Shown here: positions 1 through 7,786 of the stretch, piece after piece
Layout of the letters: each line of letters begins with the position of its first letter
Numbering within the stretch: position 1 is the first letter of the stretch
Assembly: GCA_036443405.1 (NCBI GenBank)
Contig: JAZFYD010000240.1
Location: 1 to 20,703 of the forward strand
DNA from: JAZFYD01 sp036443405
GTDB taxonomy: Bacteria; Planctomycetota; PLA2
Reading direction: 5' to 3'
Length of the DNA stretch: 20,703 nucleotides
Position numbers and translations under genes: made by a program
The notes under the pieces: generated by a model
The model's database searches: none
Seen by the model: the letters and a program-made list of their open reading frames with translations, nothing else
What the model was told of the DNA's origin: nothing

Positions 1-1323
1 AAGGAGATCCGCAAAGTCAGCGGGTACGGGCAGTGGTATTGGTCCGTGGCCTTTTCGCCCGACGGGAAGTCGATCGTGGGCGCGAGCGAAGCCGTTCAGG
101 TCTTCGACGCCGCCACACTGAACGAGCCGCTGGGAAGCAGCGGGCACGTTACGCGGGTTCGGAGATTGGCGGTTACGAGCACCGGCAGACTCCTGGCAAC
201 GGGCGCGGGCAGAGAACCCGTGTTTTTGTGGGAGCTTCCTTCCGGAAGGCTTGTCGGCAAGTTGGGGCGGCCGAGCTACCGCATCGAGTCGCTCGACTTT
301 GCCGCCGGCACGCCGTACCTGGCCGTCGGATACTCGCAATGGGGGCTCGGCGTGTGGGACGCTTCCACGCGCAAGATTGTGGTGAGAAAAGAGGGCACGA
401 AAGACTCATCGCAATACGTACGGTGCTCGCCGGACGGTTCGCGTGTCGCGTGGTCTTCCGGCCCCATGATCCGGATGGTGGAAATCCCGTCGGGCAAACA
501 GATCCAGGGGTTCCACCATCGCTCCGCGCTCACTCAGAACTGGAACCAGGGCAAGCTCGCGTTCACGCCGAGCGGCGATTTGCTCGCGTGTTTGGACGAC
601 GGTACCGTGCGCCGCTGGCACGACGCAAAACAGACCATCGTCCTCAGGCGAACGGGATCTTCGTTCGACATCTCGGTGCTCTCGCCGGACGGGCGTTTGC
701 TCGCGGCGAGCGGGTATGGAAAGGCCCGGTTCTGGAGCCTCGACGGGAAGGAGACCGTCCGGGAAGCGGACGTTCCGCGGGGCGCGAATTTGAGGTGGCT
801 CGCCTTTTCGCCGTCGGGCGCCTTCGCCCTTGCGAGCGGTGTGGACGGGAAGTTGGAACTCTGGGAGGCCGCGACCTTGCGTGTGTGCGCGCAGTGGGAC
901 GGAGAGCAGGGGGATTGCACCGCTGCGGTGTTCCTGCCGGATGGGCGCCATCTGGTGACTGCCGGGCAGGACACGACGATTCTCCTGTGGGATCTGGCCG
1001 CCATGACGGGCGCGCTCAAGCCCGCGAACGACGGGGCGCAAGCCCGCAAGCTCGCGGCGCTGCTTCGCGACCCGGACCCGGTTCAGGCGTTTCTCGCGAT
1101 TGGGGCGCTTGGGCGCTCGGGAAGAGTTGCGCTCGCCCCGCTCGGCGCCGCGGCGACCCGCAAACACAAGTTCGCCACGGTGCGCGCCCTGAGTGTGCTG
1201 GACCTTTTGGGATCCGAGGCCGCGCTCACGATCGTCGCGACCGTGGCAAAGAGGAATCGGGATCCGCGCGTGAAGAGCGTGGCCGAAGGAGTTCTGAAAC
1301 GTCATGCGCAACTCGAACGTTAG
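1..1323 (+). CDS. WD40 repeat protein with HEAT-like C-terminal tail (5' partial)
   Basis: The reading frame is already open at base 1, so the N-terminus lies outside the window; the internal GTG near 46 is not the start. About eight WD40-type blades are visible, with recurrent FSPDG/LSPDG/FTPSG turns and blade ends such as LWELPSG, VWDAS, RFWSLDG, LELWEAATL and ILLWDLAAM. After the last blade (near 1005) comes an alpha-helical segment of about 105 residues with two HEAT-like units (ALLRDPDPVQAFLAIGAL and a second unit ending in AKRNRDPRVKSVAEG). WD40 propellers are protein-binding scaffolds with no catalytic role of their own. The propeller followed by a short HEAT-like tail is a common planctomycete arrangement, where the missing N-terminus is often a signal peptide or a kinase domain. 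It overlaps the next gene by 20 bases. The partner and pathway cannot be told from the sequence. Confidence 0.9.
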   Translation, partial: KEIRKVSGYGQWYWSVAFSPDGKSIVGASEAVQVFDAATLNEPLGSSGHVTRVRRLAVTSTGRLLATGAGREPVFLWELPSGRLVGKLGRPSYRIESLDFAAGTPYLAVGYSQWGLGVWDASTRKIVVRKEGTKDSSQYVRCSPDGSRVAWSSGPMIRMVEIPSGKQIQGFHHRSALTQNWNQGKLAFTPSGDLLACLDDGTVRRWHDAKQTIVLRRTGSSFDISVLSPDGRLLAASGYGKARFWSLDGKETVREADVPRGANLRWLAFSPSGAFALASGVDGKLELWEAATLRVCAQWDGEQGDCTAAVFLPDGRHLVTAGQDTTILLWDLAAMTGALKPANDGAQARKLAALLRDPDPVQAFLAIGALGRSGRVALAPLGAAATRKHKFATVRALSVLDLLGSEAALTIVATVAKRNRDPRVKSVAEGVLKRHAQLER

Positions 1324-2407
1324 GCACCGGCCTGAAGTGATTGCGGTCCTCGTCGTGCTGGCGACGGCGGTCCACGCCGGCGGCAAGGACGAGAGCGCCA
1401 AGCAGTGGTCCAAGCCCAAACGGGTCACCTTTGCGCACAAGCAGGTCGCGTTGTCGGCAGTCCTGAAGGACTTCCAAACGCGGTTCGGCGAGGCGGCCGG
1501 GCTGCAGGAACTCAAGGGCGATCGGTTGGTCGATCTCGAAACCAAGAACGTGACGTTCTACGAAGCGCTGGATCAACTCGCTGAGAACAACGGGCTTGTC
1601 GTGCTGTTCGACAAGAGGGACAAGCTCGCGCTCACGGCGCGCTTCAAGGGGATGCCGGAACCGCAGGTCGCCCATCTGGGACCAACGCGTTTGTCCGTGG
1701 AGCAGGCGCTCCGGACGAAGGACTGGAACGGTTCGGAGTTTCTGAAGGTCGAGCTTCGATGGTTGGGGCCCCCGGGAATGACCTGCGCTCTGATCGATCT
1801 GAAACTGAATCGGGTCTCCGACGACGAGGGCAAGGTTCACAGACTGATCGAGGAGGATCGGTACGAGGGCTTTCCGGTGGTGCCGAACCGCAAGTTCAAA
1901 CTGAACTTCACCGCGCCGAGCCGGACAGCGAAGAAGATCGTTTCGTTGTCGGGCTCCGTGATTGTCGGGTTCGCGGCGAAGTACGAGACGGTGACGTTCA
2001 AGAAAAAGGAACTCGGGAAAACGAAGCGGCTCGGCCAGAGCGCGATCTCTTTGCAGGCGCTCGATCGCTCACCGGCCAAGGTTCATTTCACGGTTATGGG
2101 TTGGAGCTGCGCCAAGTTCCGTGGTGGGGATCTTGACCACCCGCGGATTCACTTTCAGACCAAAGGGGACACGAGCTGGGATCCCATGAAACCTGGCCTC
2201 GCCGACTTCGGCTTTTCGTGCTTCACGAAGGACAAGTCCGGAATCGGTCACTCCGGCGACACCAAATTCTCGACCACGATGGGCGAACCGACCTGGACCC
2301 ATGCCATCGGTGTCGCGCAAGTGCCCGAGCGCATCGTGTTTCGCGGCGTGACCAAGCTCAAGACGAAGGAAGTGCGGTTTTCGTTTCCGAACGTTCCGCT
2401 GGAGTAG
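1304..2407 (+). CDS. Secreted protein of unknown function with STN/secretin-like N-terminal motif
   Basis: 367 residues. ATG 1304 is supported by AAGGAG at 1286-1291 and by an N-terminal signal peptide (residues about 1-26, hydrophobic core VIAVLVVLATAVHA), so the product is exported. It overlaps the 3' end of the WD40 gene by 20 bases in another frame, which suggests translational coupling. After the signal, residues about 40-110 alternate VTFAHKQVALSAVLKDF, LVDLETKNVTFYEALDQL and a short beta/hydrophobic segment. This is the layout of STN-like domains at the N-terminus of secretins and many planctomycete secreted proteins (inference from pattern only). The remaining 250 residues are beta-rich and match no family I know. 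They hold only three cysteines and no catalytic motif. It is probably a periplasmic or surface protein working with the WD40 protein. Confidence 0.8.
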   Translation: MRNSNVRHRPEVIAVLVVLATAVHAGGKDESAKQWSKPKRVTFAHKQVALSAVLKDFQTRFGEAAGLQELKGDRLVDLETKNVTFYEALDQLAENNGLVVLFDKRDKLALTARFKGMPEPQVAHLGPTRLSVEQALRTKDWNGSEFLKVELRWLGPPGMTCALIDLKLNRVSDDEGKVHRLIEEDRYEGFPVVPNRKFKLNFTAPSRTAKKIVSLSGSVIVGFAAKYETVTFKKKELGKTKRLGQSAISLQALDRSPAKVHFTVMGWSCAKFRGGDLDHPRIHFQTKGDTSWDPMKPGLADFGFSCFTKDKSGIGHSGDTKFSTTMGEPTWTHAIGVAQVPERIVFRGVTKLKTKEVRFSFPNVPLE

Positions 2408-2467
2408 GTGCGCCATGGCCGACTGAGCCGAGTACTGCTCAAATCCCGGTATCCGAAGCGTTCTCTG

Positions 2468-2495
2468 CAAGTCCCGGGGGCCCGCCGGGGACTTG
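2468..2495. terminator. GC-rich hairpin between convergent genes
   Basis: CAAGTCCC at 2468-2475 pairs with GGGACTTG at 2488-2495 in a perfect 8-bp stem, and the 12-base GC-rich loop can pair further. It sits between the stops of two convergent genes (2407 and 2560), where a bidirectional terminator is expected. Neither strand has a T-run after the stem, so it is not a standard intrinsic terminator. It may be a transcript-end stabiliser or just a palindrome. Nothing else was recognised in the 152-bp gap. Confidence 0.35.
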
Positions 2496-2559
2496 AAAGA
2501 ACCGGAAGCGAATGCGAGCGCGAAGGTCTAGAGCAGCCGTCCGCGCCCCCGCGAAGTGC

Positions 2560-3414
2560 CTAACCGTGCTTCCCGCAGAGGCCGTCTGAACCGTCGGCCC
2601 CGTCGCCGGGATTGATGTTGTCGAGGTACGGCTTCTGAGTGCTTGGCGGCGCGTTGAGGCCGTCGCTCAGAAGCGTCCACTCGATCGCCACGACGTCTTT
2701 CTTGAAACTCTTGACGGTGAAGACGACGAAGAAGTCGCGCCGCTTGTTGGGGCCGCAGCGCAATACGTAGGTGTGCCCCTTCTTCATCGGTGCGGTGCTG
2801 CCCCACGCCGCTCCCACGGGGATTCCCTTCACGCGTCCGCGCGCTTTCTTGCCCAAGCTGACGATGGCGCCACGGCTCGCGTGGAAGTCCCTGTTGTGGC
2901 AGAACCAGAGATCGACCCGGTTCTTGCACGCCTGGGCATCGCCGGTCACGTGTGCGAACGAATACGCGGAGGCTCCGTACGCGCCGTTCGTCGTACGCAT
3001 CTCGAGCCTTGCGCTCGCGGGTTGCTTACCGTTTCTCTTGGCGAGCGATGCCCCTGCGGTAAGAAAACTCGCCGTGCTCGCCAGTTTCCAGCCGTCTCGC
3101 TCATAGCACAGGAACAGCTCGCGCACGTCCGTGCGCGCCGCGTCGGTCGCCCGAAACTGCACCACCGCTGTGTCGCCCTTTTCCTTGATCTTGAGGACGG
3201 TCGCCTGGGCAAGCTGCGCCGCGAGCTTCTGTTCGGCTTCCGCCGTCACGCTGCGAATCTCGCGCGAGAGTAGCGCCTTCAAGCCGCCGCGGCCTCGGGT
3301 CGCCGCTTGGATTTTCTGGAACGCTTGCTTCGCGGATCCCTCGCGTTGCTGATCGTCCGCCACCACCGCTGCCGTCAAACAGAGCACGAGCGAGATTCGC
3401 CGCACGGTTGTCAT
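2560..3414 (-). CDS. Secreted protein of unknown function
   Basis: 284 residues from ATG 3414. This start is preferred over the upstream ATG at 3441 because a perfect AGGAGG lies 5 bases before it, and because translation then opens directly with a signal peptide (TTVRRISLVLCLTAAVVA). Residues about 25-115 are helical then beta, with the sequence of a short NTF2-like/DUF4878-like domain: ALLSREIR, VVQFRATD, then ELFLCYERDGWKLAS, which looks like the closing strands. That assignment is weak. The second half has several cysteines (RVDLWFCHNRDF, YVLRCGPNKRRDFFVVFTV) and ends in a Gly/Asp-rich tail. It may be stabilised by disulphides outside the cytoplasm. It lies downstream of fusA on the same strand but beyond a strong terminator, so it should have its own promoter. 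Function unknown. Confidence 0.75.
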   Translation of the reverse strand: MTTVRRISLVLCLTAAVVADDQQREGSAKQAFQKIQAATRGRGGLKALLSREIRSVTAEAEQKLAAQLAQATVLKIKEKGDTAVVQFRATDAARTDVRELFLCYERDGWKLASTASFLTAGASLAKRNGKQPASARLEMRTTNGAYGASAYSFAHVTGDAQACKNRVDLWFCHNRDFHASRGAIVSLGKKARGRVKGIPVGAAWGSTAPMKKGHTYVLRCGPNKRRDFFVVFTVKSFKKDVVAIEWTLLSDGLNAPPSTQKPYLDNINPGDGADGSDGLCGKHG

Positions 3415-3419
3415 TCGCA

Positions 3420-3425
3420 CCTCCT
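3420..3425 (-). promoter_or_regulatory. Shine-Dalgarno site deciding the start at 3414
   Basis: AGGAGG on the minus strand, 5 bases upstream of ATG 3414. It lies inside the alternative longer reading frame that begins at 3441, which argues that the longer form is not used. Confidence 0.8.
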
Positions 3426-3580
3426 CATGAGCCGAACTCACAAGCTAACACGCGGCGTGCGGGCCGTTCGCCGCGATCACGCAATGCTCACATCATCGTG
3501 GCGAGCCCGTATCGCGCAGGCTGCGTGCGCGGTGACCGTATGGTGCATCACACACCGTCCCTCTGCCGGGCGGTTGCGCC

Positions 3581-3617
3581 AAAAAAAGCGGCCCGCCCCC
3601 GAAGGAGCGAGCCGCTT
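3581..3617 (-). terminator. Intrinsic terminator of fusA
   Basis: Read on the minus strand, AAGCGGCTCGCTCC (3617-3604) folds over a TTCG loop onto GGGGCGGGCCGCTT (3599-3586). The 14-bp stem contains two G-T wobbles and is followed by five more T. C(UUCG)G is an exceptionally stable tetraloop. It starts 23 bases after the fusA stop, which identifies it as the end of that transcript. Confidence 0.95.
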
Positions 3618-3639
3618 TCGCGTTGTTGCGTCTTGGCGC

Positions 3640-5712
3640 CTATTTCGCGCGGTCTGCGATCGCCTCTTTCAGGATGTCCTCGGCGAGATTCTGCGGCACC
3701 GGCTTATAGGTGAGCGGCTCCATGGAATAGGTGCCGCGTCCGGCCGTCAGGCTGCGCAACAGGGTCGCGTAGTTGAACATCTCCGCGAGCGGGATGCTGC
3801 CGCGGACCTGGCTGAATCCGCCGACCATCTCCTCGACGTTTTCGACCTCCGCGCGGCGCGCGTTGACCGAACCGATGACATCGCCGAGGTGCGCGGACGG
3901 CGCCTGAACCATGATGCGCATGATCGGCTCGAGCAGCGTGACGCCGGCTCTTTCTACCGCGTTCTTGAACGCGATGCGTCCCGCCTCCTTGAAGGCCATC
4001 TCGCTCGAGTCGACCGAGTGCGATTTGCCGTCGAAAAGCTCCGCCGTGACCTGCACGAACGGGAAGCCCGCCGCGCCGCCGGCGCCGAGGGTGCCGTCGA
4101 TGCCTTTCTTGACCGAGTTGATGTACTCGCTCGGGACGCGGCCGCCGGTGACCGAGTTCTCCCACTCGAGTTCCTGTTTGTCGCTGATGCCGAACCGCAC
4201 GTTGACGACGGCGAACTGGCCGCGGCCGCCCGACTGCTTGACGTGTCGGCCCTCGACCTCGACCGGCTTGCGCAGGCGCTGGCGGTACGCGACGCGCGGC
4301 GCGCCGACGGTCACCTCGAGCTTGAACTCGGACCTGAGACGGTTGACGACCACCTCGAGGTGCAGTTCGCCCATGCCGGCGATGACCGTCTCCAACGTTT
4401 CCTCGTCGGTGAAGTGGCGGAACGTCGGATCCTCGCGGGACAGTTTGGCGAGAACCTCGCCGAGCTTGTCGCGATCCCCACGGCTCTTCGGCTCGATCGC
4501 CATCGAGAGTACGGCCTCCGGGAACTCCATCGACTCGAGCGCGATGGAATCGTCCTTGGTGCAGAGCGTGTCGCCGGTAACCGTCTCCTTGAGGCCGAGG
4601 GCGACGACGATCTCGCCGGCGCGCGCCTCATCGACCGGCTCGCGGTCGTTCGCCTTCATGATGAGCAGGCGTCCGATGCGCTCGGTGCGCCGCCGGCGCG
4701 GATTCCAAAGGGTATCGCCACGACGGACGACTCCGGAGTAGATGCGCAGGAACGTCAGGTCGCCGGTGCGGTCGTGGACCGTCTTGAACGCGAGGCACGC
4801 CGGCAGCGCATCCGGGTTGGGCATGCGCTCGACGGGTTCGCCCTTGTCGTTCAGGCCCGACACCGCGCCCACGTCGAGCGGGCTCGGCAGGAACGCGATG
4901 ATGCCGTCGAGCAGGCGCTGCACGCCCTTGTCCTTGAGCGCCGAACCGCAGAATACCGGCTGGATTTCGCCGGCGATCGTGGCCGCACGCAGCACGCGGA
5001 CGAGTTCGCCCTTTTCGAGTTCCTCGCCGCCGAGGTACTTCTCGAGCAGCGTCTCGTCGCGCTCGGCCACTGACTCGAGCAGCATCGTGCGCGCCTCGGT
5101 GACCTTGTCATTCATGTCCTCGGGGATCGGGATCTCCTCGCGCTCCTCGAGCGACACATAACGCGCCGCCGTCATGTGCACGATGTCCACGATGCCGGTG
5201 AAGTCGCTGCCCTGGCCGATGGGGAGCTGGACCGGGACGGCGTTGGCGCCGAGGCGGTCGCGGATCGAGGTCACGCACGCCCAGTAGTCGGCACCGGATT
5301 TGTCCATTTTGTTGACGAAGCAGATGCGCGGTACGTCGTAACGCACCGCTTGGCGCCACACCGTTTCGGACTGCGGCTCCACACCCTCTTTTGCGTCGAA
5401 CACGCAGACCGCGCCGTCGAGCACGCGCATGCTGCGTTCCACTTCGACGGTGAAGTCCACGTGGCCCGGTGTGTCGATGATCGTGACCGTGTGTTTGTTC
5501 CACTCGATGTTGACCGCGGCCGCGGTGATCGTGATGCCGCGCGCGCGCTCCTCCTCGAGGTAATCCATGGTCGCTTCGCCGTCATGGACTTCGCCGGTGC
5601 GGTGAATTCTCCCCGTGACCTTCAGGATGCGCTCGGTCACCGTGGTCTTGCCCGCATCGATGTGGGCCATGATGCCGACGTTGCGGCGGAATCGCATCGG
5701 ATCGTTGTTCAT
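3640..5712 (-). CDS. fusA: Translation elongation factor G
   Basis: 690 residues from ATG 5712; EF-G is usually about 690-700. The frame continues upstream with in-frame ATGs at 5760 and 5874. Starting at MNNDPMRFRRNVG places the P-loop at the usual distance from the N-terminus, and a GGAG lies 12 bases upstream, so 5712 is chosen; 5760 remains possible. All GTPase motifs are present: AHIDAGKT (16-23), RGITI (58-62), DTPGH (80-84), NKMD (134-137) and GSALK (about 255-260). Domain II, domain III, domain IV (SGGRGQFAVVNV, VPSEYI) and domain V (LEPIMRIMV, VIGSVNARRAEV) follow in order, so it is full length. EF-G drives tRNA-mRNA translocation and, with RRF, ribosome recycling in the cytoplasm. 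It resembles bacterial EF-G of the Thermus type (NKMDKSGADYW). It is not next to rpsL, rpsG or tuf, so the str operon is dispersed here or this is a second paralogue. Confidence 0.97.
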   Translation of the reverse strand: MNNDPMRFRRNVGIMAHIDAGKTTVTERILKVTGRIHRTGEVHDGEATMDYLEEERARGITITAAAVNIEWNKHTVTIIDTPGHVDFTVEVERSMRVLDGAVCVFDAKEGVEPQSETVWRQAVRYDVPRICFVNKMDKSGADYWACVTSIRDRLGANAVPVQLPIGQGSDFTGIVDIVHMTAARYVSLEEREEIPIPEDMNDKVTEARTMLLESVAERDETLLEKYLGGEELEKGELVRVLRAATIAGEIQPVFCGSALKDKGVQRLLDGIIAFLPSPLDVGAVSGLNDKGEPVERMPNPDALPACLAFKTVHDRTGDLTFLRIYSGVVRRGDTLWNPRRRRTERIGRLLIMKANDREPVDEARAGEIVVALGLKETVTGDTLCTKDDSIALESMEFPEAVLSMAIEPKSRGDRDKLGEVLAKLSREDPTFRHFTDEETLETVIAGMGELHLEVVVNRLRSEFKLEVTVGAPRVAYRQRLRKPVEVEGRHVKQSGGRGQFAVVNVRFGISDKQELEWENSVTGGRVPSEYINSVKKGIDGTLGAGGAAGFPFVQVTAELFDGKSHSVDSSEMAFKEAGRIAFKNAVERAGVTLLEPIMRIMVQAPSAHLGDVIGSVNARRAEVENVEEMVGGFSQVRGSIPLAEMFNYATLLRSLTAGRGTYSMEPLTYKPVPQNLAEDILKEAIADRAK

Positions 5713-6073
5713 CTTGCTTTTTTGCTCCAAAGGAGCCGGGTTCAGGACACCGGTGGTCATGCGGATCTTCTCACAGTCAACAAGTGGACGATGGGGCGCC
5801 TCGGGGTAGAGCCAGCCGGGGTTGGCTGGCATACCCGGTCGGCATCTTTCGACTGCCAACCGCGAGCCCCGCATTCAACCACACTTTTTTGGTGTGTCCA
5901 CCACTGGAACCCCGCTGCCCGGGCGGAATACGCACGCCGTCTGAGGCTGTCACCGGACCCTGATTCAATCGGCGTCGGCGGGCCGGATGCGGGCGCTGCA
6001 AGGAGCCTGGCAGGGAGCCTTGTCGGACGGCTCACTGGGAGCCTCATCGGGAGCCTCATGGGGGCCAATACGG
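5713..6073. other. Divergent intergenic region between fusA and the TPR gene
   Basis: 361 bases that should hold the promoters of fusA (-) and of the TPR-NUDIX-M24 cluster (+). No convincing -35/-10 pair could be picked by eye. It contains a 7-bp stem hairpin (GCCAGCC 5811-5817, GGCTGGC 5824-5830), which would lie about 100 bases upstream of the fusA start codon in its leader. It also contains a 12-bp tandem repeat (6001-6060). Reading frames of both neighbours stay open into this region, but it shows no conserved protein sequence. Confidence 0.6.
6001..6060. repeat. Tandem repeat of 12-bp units
   Basis: Five consecutive 12-base units of consensus GGGAGCCTCATC begin at 6001, 6013, 6025, 6037 and 6049. 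The last two are identical except for the final base, the third is the most diverged, and the first begins AGGAGCCT. The array ends 13 bases before the preferred start of the TPR gene. The period is a multiple of three and stays in frame with a possible upstream start (ATG 5987), where it would encode a Gly/Ser/Ala/Leu-rich leader. I think it is non-coding. Confidence 0.8.
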
Positions 6074-7786
6074 ATGGTGTCGGACTACAGGGATCCCGAA
6101 GAACGCCTTGAACGCGCGGTCGAACGTTTTCACGTCGGGCGCGTGCCGGAAGCGCACGAGGAACTCCTGGCGCTCGAAGCCATCGGGTACCGATGCGCCG
6201 AGGTGTATCTGTACCTGGGCCACTGCGCGCTGGAGCAGAATCAGTTGGTCGACGCCGCCAAGCGTTATCGCCGCGCAAATCAACTCGCTCCCGAGCGTCC
6301 GGAGCCGTGGTTGGGCTTTGGCGTGCTTGCCGGTCGGCGCCTGCGGTTCGAACGCGCTGTGCGCTACCTGACCCGCGCCGCGGCGCTACACCCGCCGCTG
6401 CAGGAGATCTACGACAACCTGATCCTCTGCTACGGCGCGCTCGGGGAGATGGTCCTGGCACGCCGGTCCTTCGACGCGGCGATCCGCCTCGACGCGGAGT
6501 CGCCCCACGCGTACTACAACCTCGCGTTTTTGCACTTCGAGAACGGTGCTCCGCATCTCGCGCGGGAACTCTGGAATCAGGTGCGCAGCCTCGCGCCGGA
6601 ATACCCGGACGTGGATCGCCTGCTTGCGAACTGCGAGCGGATGCTCGGCAACGTCGAGGAGGCCCGCAAGCGACTCGAAACGGTGTTGTCGCGGGATCCG
6701 CGCGACGCCGAGGCACTGGCGGATCTCGGGTTGGCGCACGAAGCGCGCGACGAGTGGCAGTCCGCGCTGCATGCGTACCGCCGCGTCCTCGAGGTGGATC
6801 CGTTGCGCCCCCGTGTGCGGGCGCGCCTTGGGGACCTTCTGCGCAAGCACGCCGACGCCGAAGAGGGGTTGAGCGAGTTGCGCCGCGCCGGCGGCGAGGA
6901 CGCGGGCGATCCCGAGGTGGCTGAGCCGTTGGCGCGTGCGCTTTTGGAGGAAGGTTTGCCCGACCAGGCGCTGTCCTATCTTCGCGCGGCGGTGCTTGGC
7001 GGGGACGAGGCGGCGGGGCGCGCGGCGCGCGGAAAGTTCTGGTTCGAAACCGGCCGGCCGGTGCGGGCCGCGGCGGAGTTCCGCAAGCTGAGCCGACTGG
7101 AGCCGGATGTGGCGGTTCACCATCTCGCGCTCGCGCAGGCGTACCTGCGCGCCGGGCGTGCGGACAAATCCGAGGACGTGTTGCGCGCCGCCACGCTCCG
7201 GTGGCCGGGTGAGGTCGAGCTGGCGCGCCTGCTCGCCGAGTTGCGCTTGTCGGCGGGCGACGCGCGGAGCGCGCTCGGCGTGCTGCGGGAGGGATTGCGG
7301 CACCGGCCCGGCCACCCGCAGTTGCTTCTCGTCATGGGTGAGTCGTATCTGCGCCTCGGACGTATCGCGCAGGCGATTTCGCATGCGGCCAAGGTGCGGC
7401 GCGAGAGTGGCGGCACTCGGCCCATCGACGAGCCGTCCGGTGATGAACGATCCGGTGGTCATCGAATCGGCGTAGACAATCAAAGCGTCAGTCTCTTGGG
7501 CCGGGCGTATCTCGCGCTGGGCGATCACACCCGCGCCATCGAGTTGGCGGATCAGCTTTTGGAGCGACAACCGGGGGATGTCCGCGCCGTGATCCTGCGT
7601 GCGCGCGCCCTGTTCGCGGCGGGGGACCCGGAGCGCGCGGCGTCGGACTACCGGCGATACGTGCGCGCGGAGCCGGGGGATCCCTCCGGGTATCGTGAGT
7701 TCGCTCGTTGCCTCGAGCACCTCGGCCGTGGGGACGAAGCGGAGCAGCAGTCGCGCATCGGTGCGTTTTTGGAGCAAGCGGAATGA
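6074..7786 (+). CDS. Tetratricopeptide repeat protein
   Basis: 570 residues from ATG 6074. The frame also has an ATG at 5987, but the intervening 29 codons are just the 12-bp repeat array, while the sequence from VSDYRDPEERLERAVERF onward is a normal TPR helix. No strong Shine-Dalgarno decides it (only GGGGG at about 6060-6064). About 12-14 TPR-like helix pairs cover nearly the whole protein, with recurring W/Y-LG..., A..Y.RA and P-ending patterns (AEVYLYLGHCALEQ, AYYNLAFLHFENG, ALADLGLAHEARDEW, SLLGRAYLALGDH). A hydrophilic insertion (about residues 445-473, nt 7400-7490, rich in G/S/D/R) interrupts the solenoid. No signal peptide or membrane segment is visible, so it is probably a cytoplasmic scaffold. 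Its stop overlaps the next start in ATGA, so it is co-translated with the NUDIX gene. Partner unknown. Confidence 0.88.
   Translation: MVSDYRDPEERLERAVERFHVGRVPEAHEELLALEAIGYRCAEVYLYLGHCALEQNQLVDAAKRYRRANQLAPERPEPWLGFGVLAGRRLRFERAVRYLTRAAALHPPLQEIYDNLILCYGALGEMVLARRSFDAAIRLDAESPHAYYNLAFLHFENGAPHLARELWNQVRSLAPEYPDVDRLLANCERMLGNVEEARKRLETVLSRDPRDAEALADLGLAHEARDEWQSALHAYRRVLEVDPLRPRVRARLGDLLRKHADAEEGLSELRRAGGEDAGDPEVAEPLARALLEEGLPDQALSYLRAAVLGGDEAAGRAARGKFWFETGRPVRAAAEFRKLSRLEPDVAVHHLALAQAYLRAGRADKSEDVLRAATLRWPGEVELARLLAELRLSAGDARSALGVLREGLRHRPGHPQLLLVMGESYLRLGRIAQAISHAAKVRRESGGTRPIDEPSGDERSGGHRIGVDNQSVSLLGRAYLALGDHTRAIELADQLLERQPGDVRAVILRARALFAAGDPERAASDYRRYVRAEPGDPSGYREFARCLEHLGRGDEAEQQSRIGAFLEQAE

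Noticed and set aside
33..1340. 435-codon frame overlapping the WD40 gene on the same strand
   Set aside because: Arg/Gly-rich with no repeat pattern, whereas the other frame has clear WD40 blades.
2476..2487. Intrinsic terminator with T-tract after the WD40/STN pair
   Set aside because: The hairpin is strong, but no T-run follows on either strand, so only a low-confidence entry was kept.
3307..5073. 588-codon plus-strand open frame opposite fusA
   Set aside because: It is antisense to an unmistakable EF-G and is made of Arg/Asp/Leu-rich sequence without any domain; long shadow frames are expected at this GC content.
6386..7777. 463-codon minus-strand frame opposite the TPR gene
   Set aside because: No domain or start signal; the TPR frame has obvious helical repeats and is coupled to the next gene.
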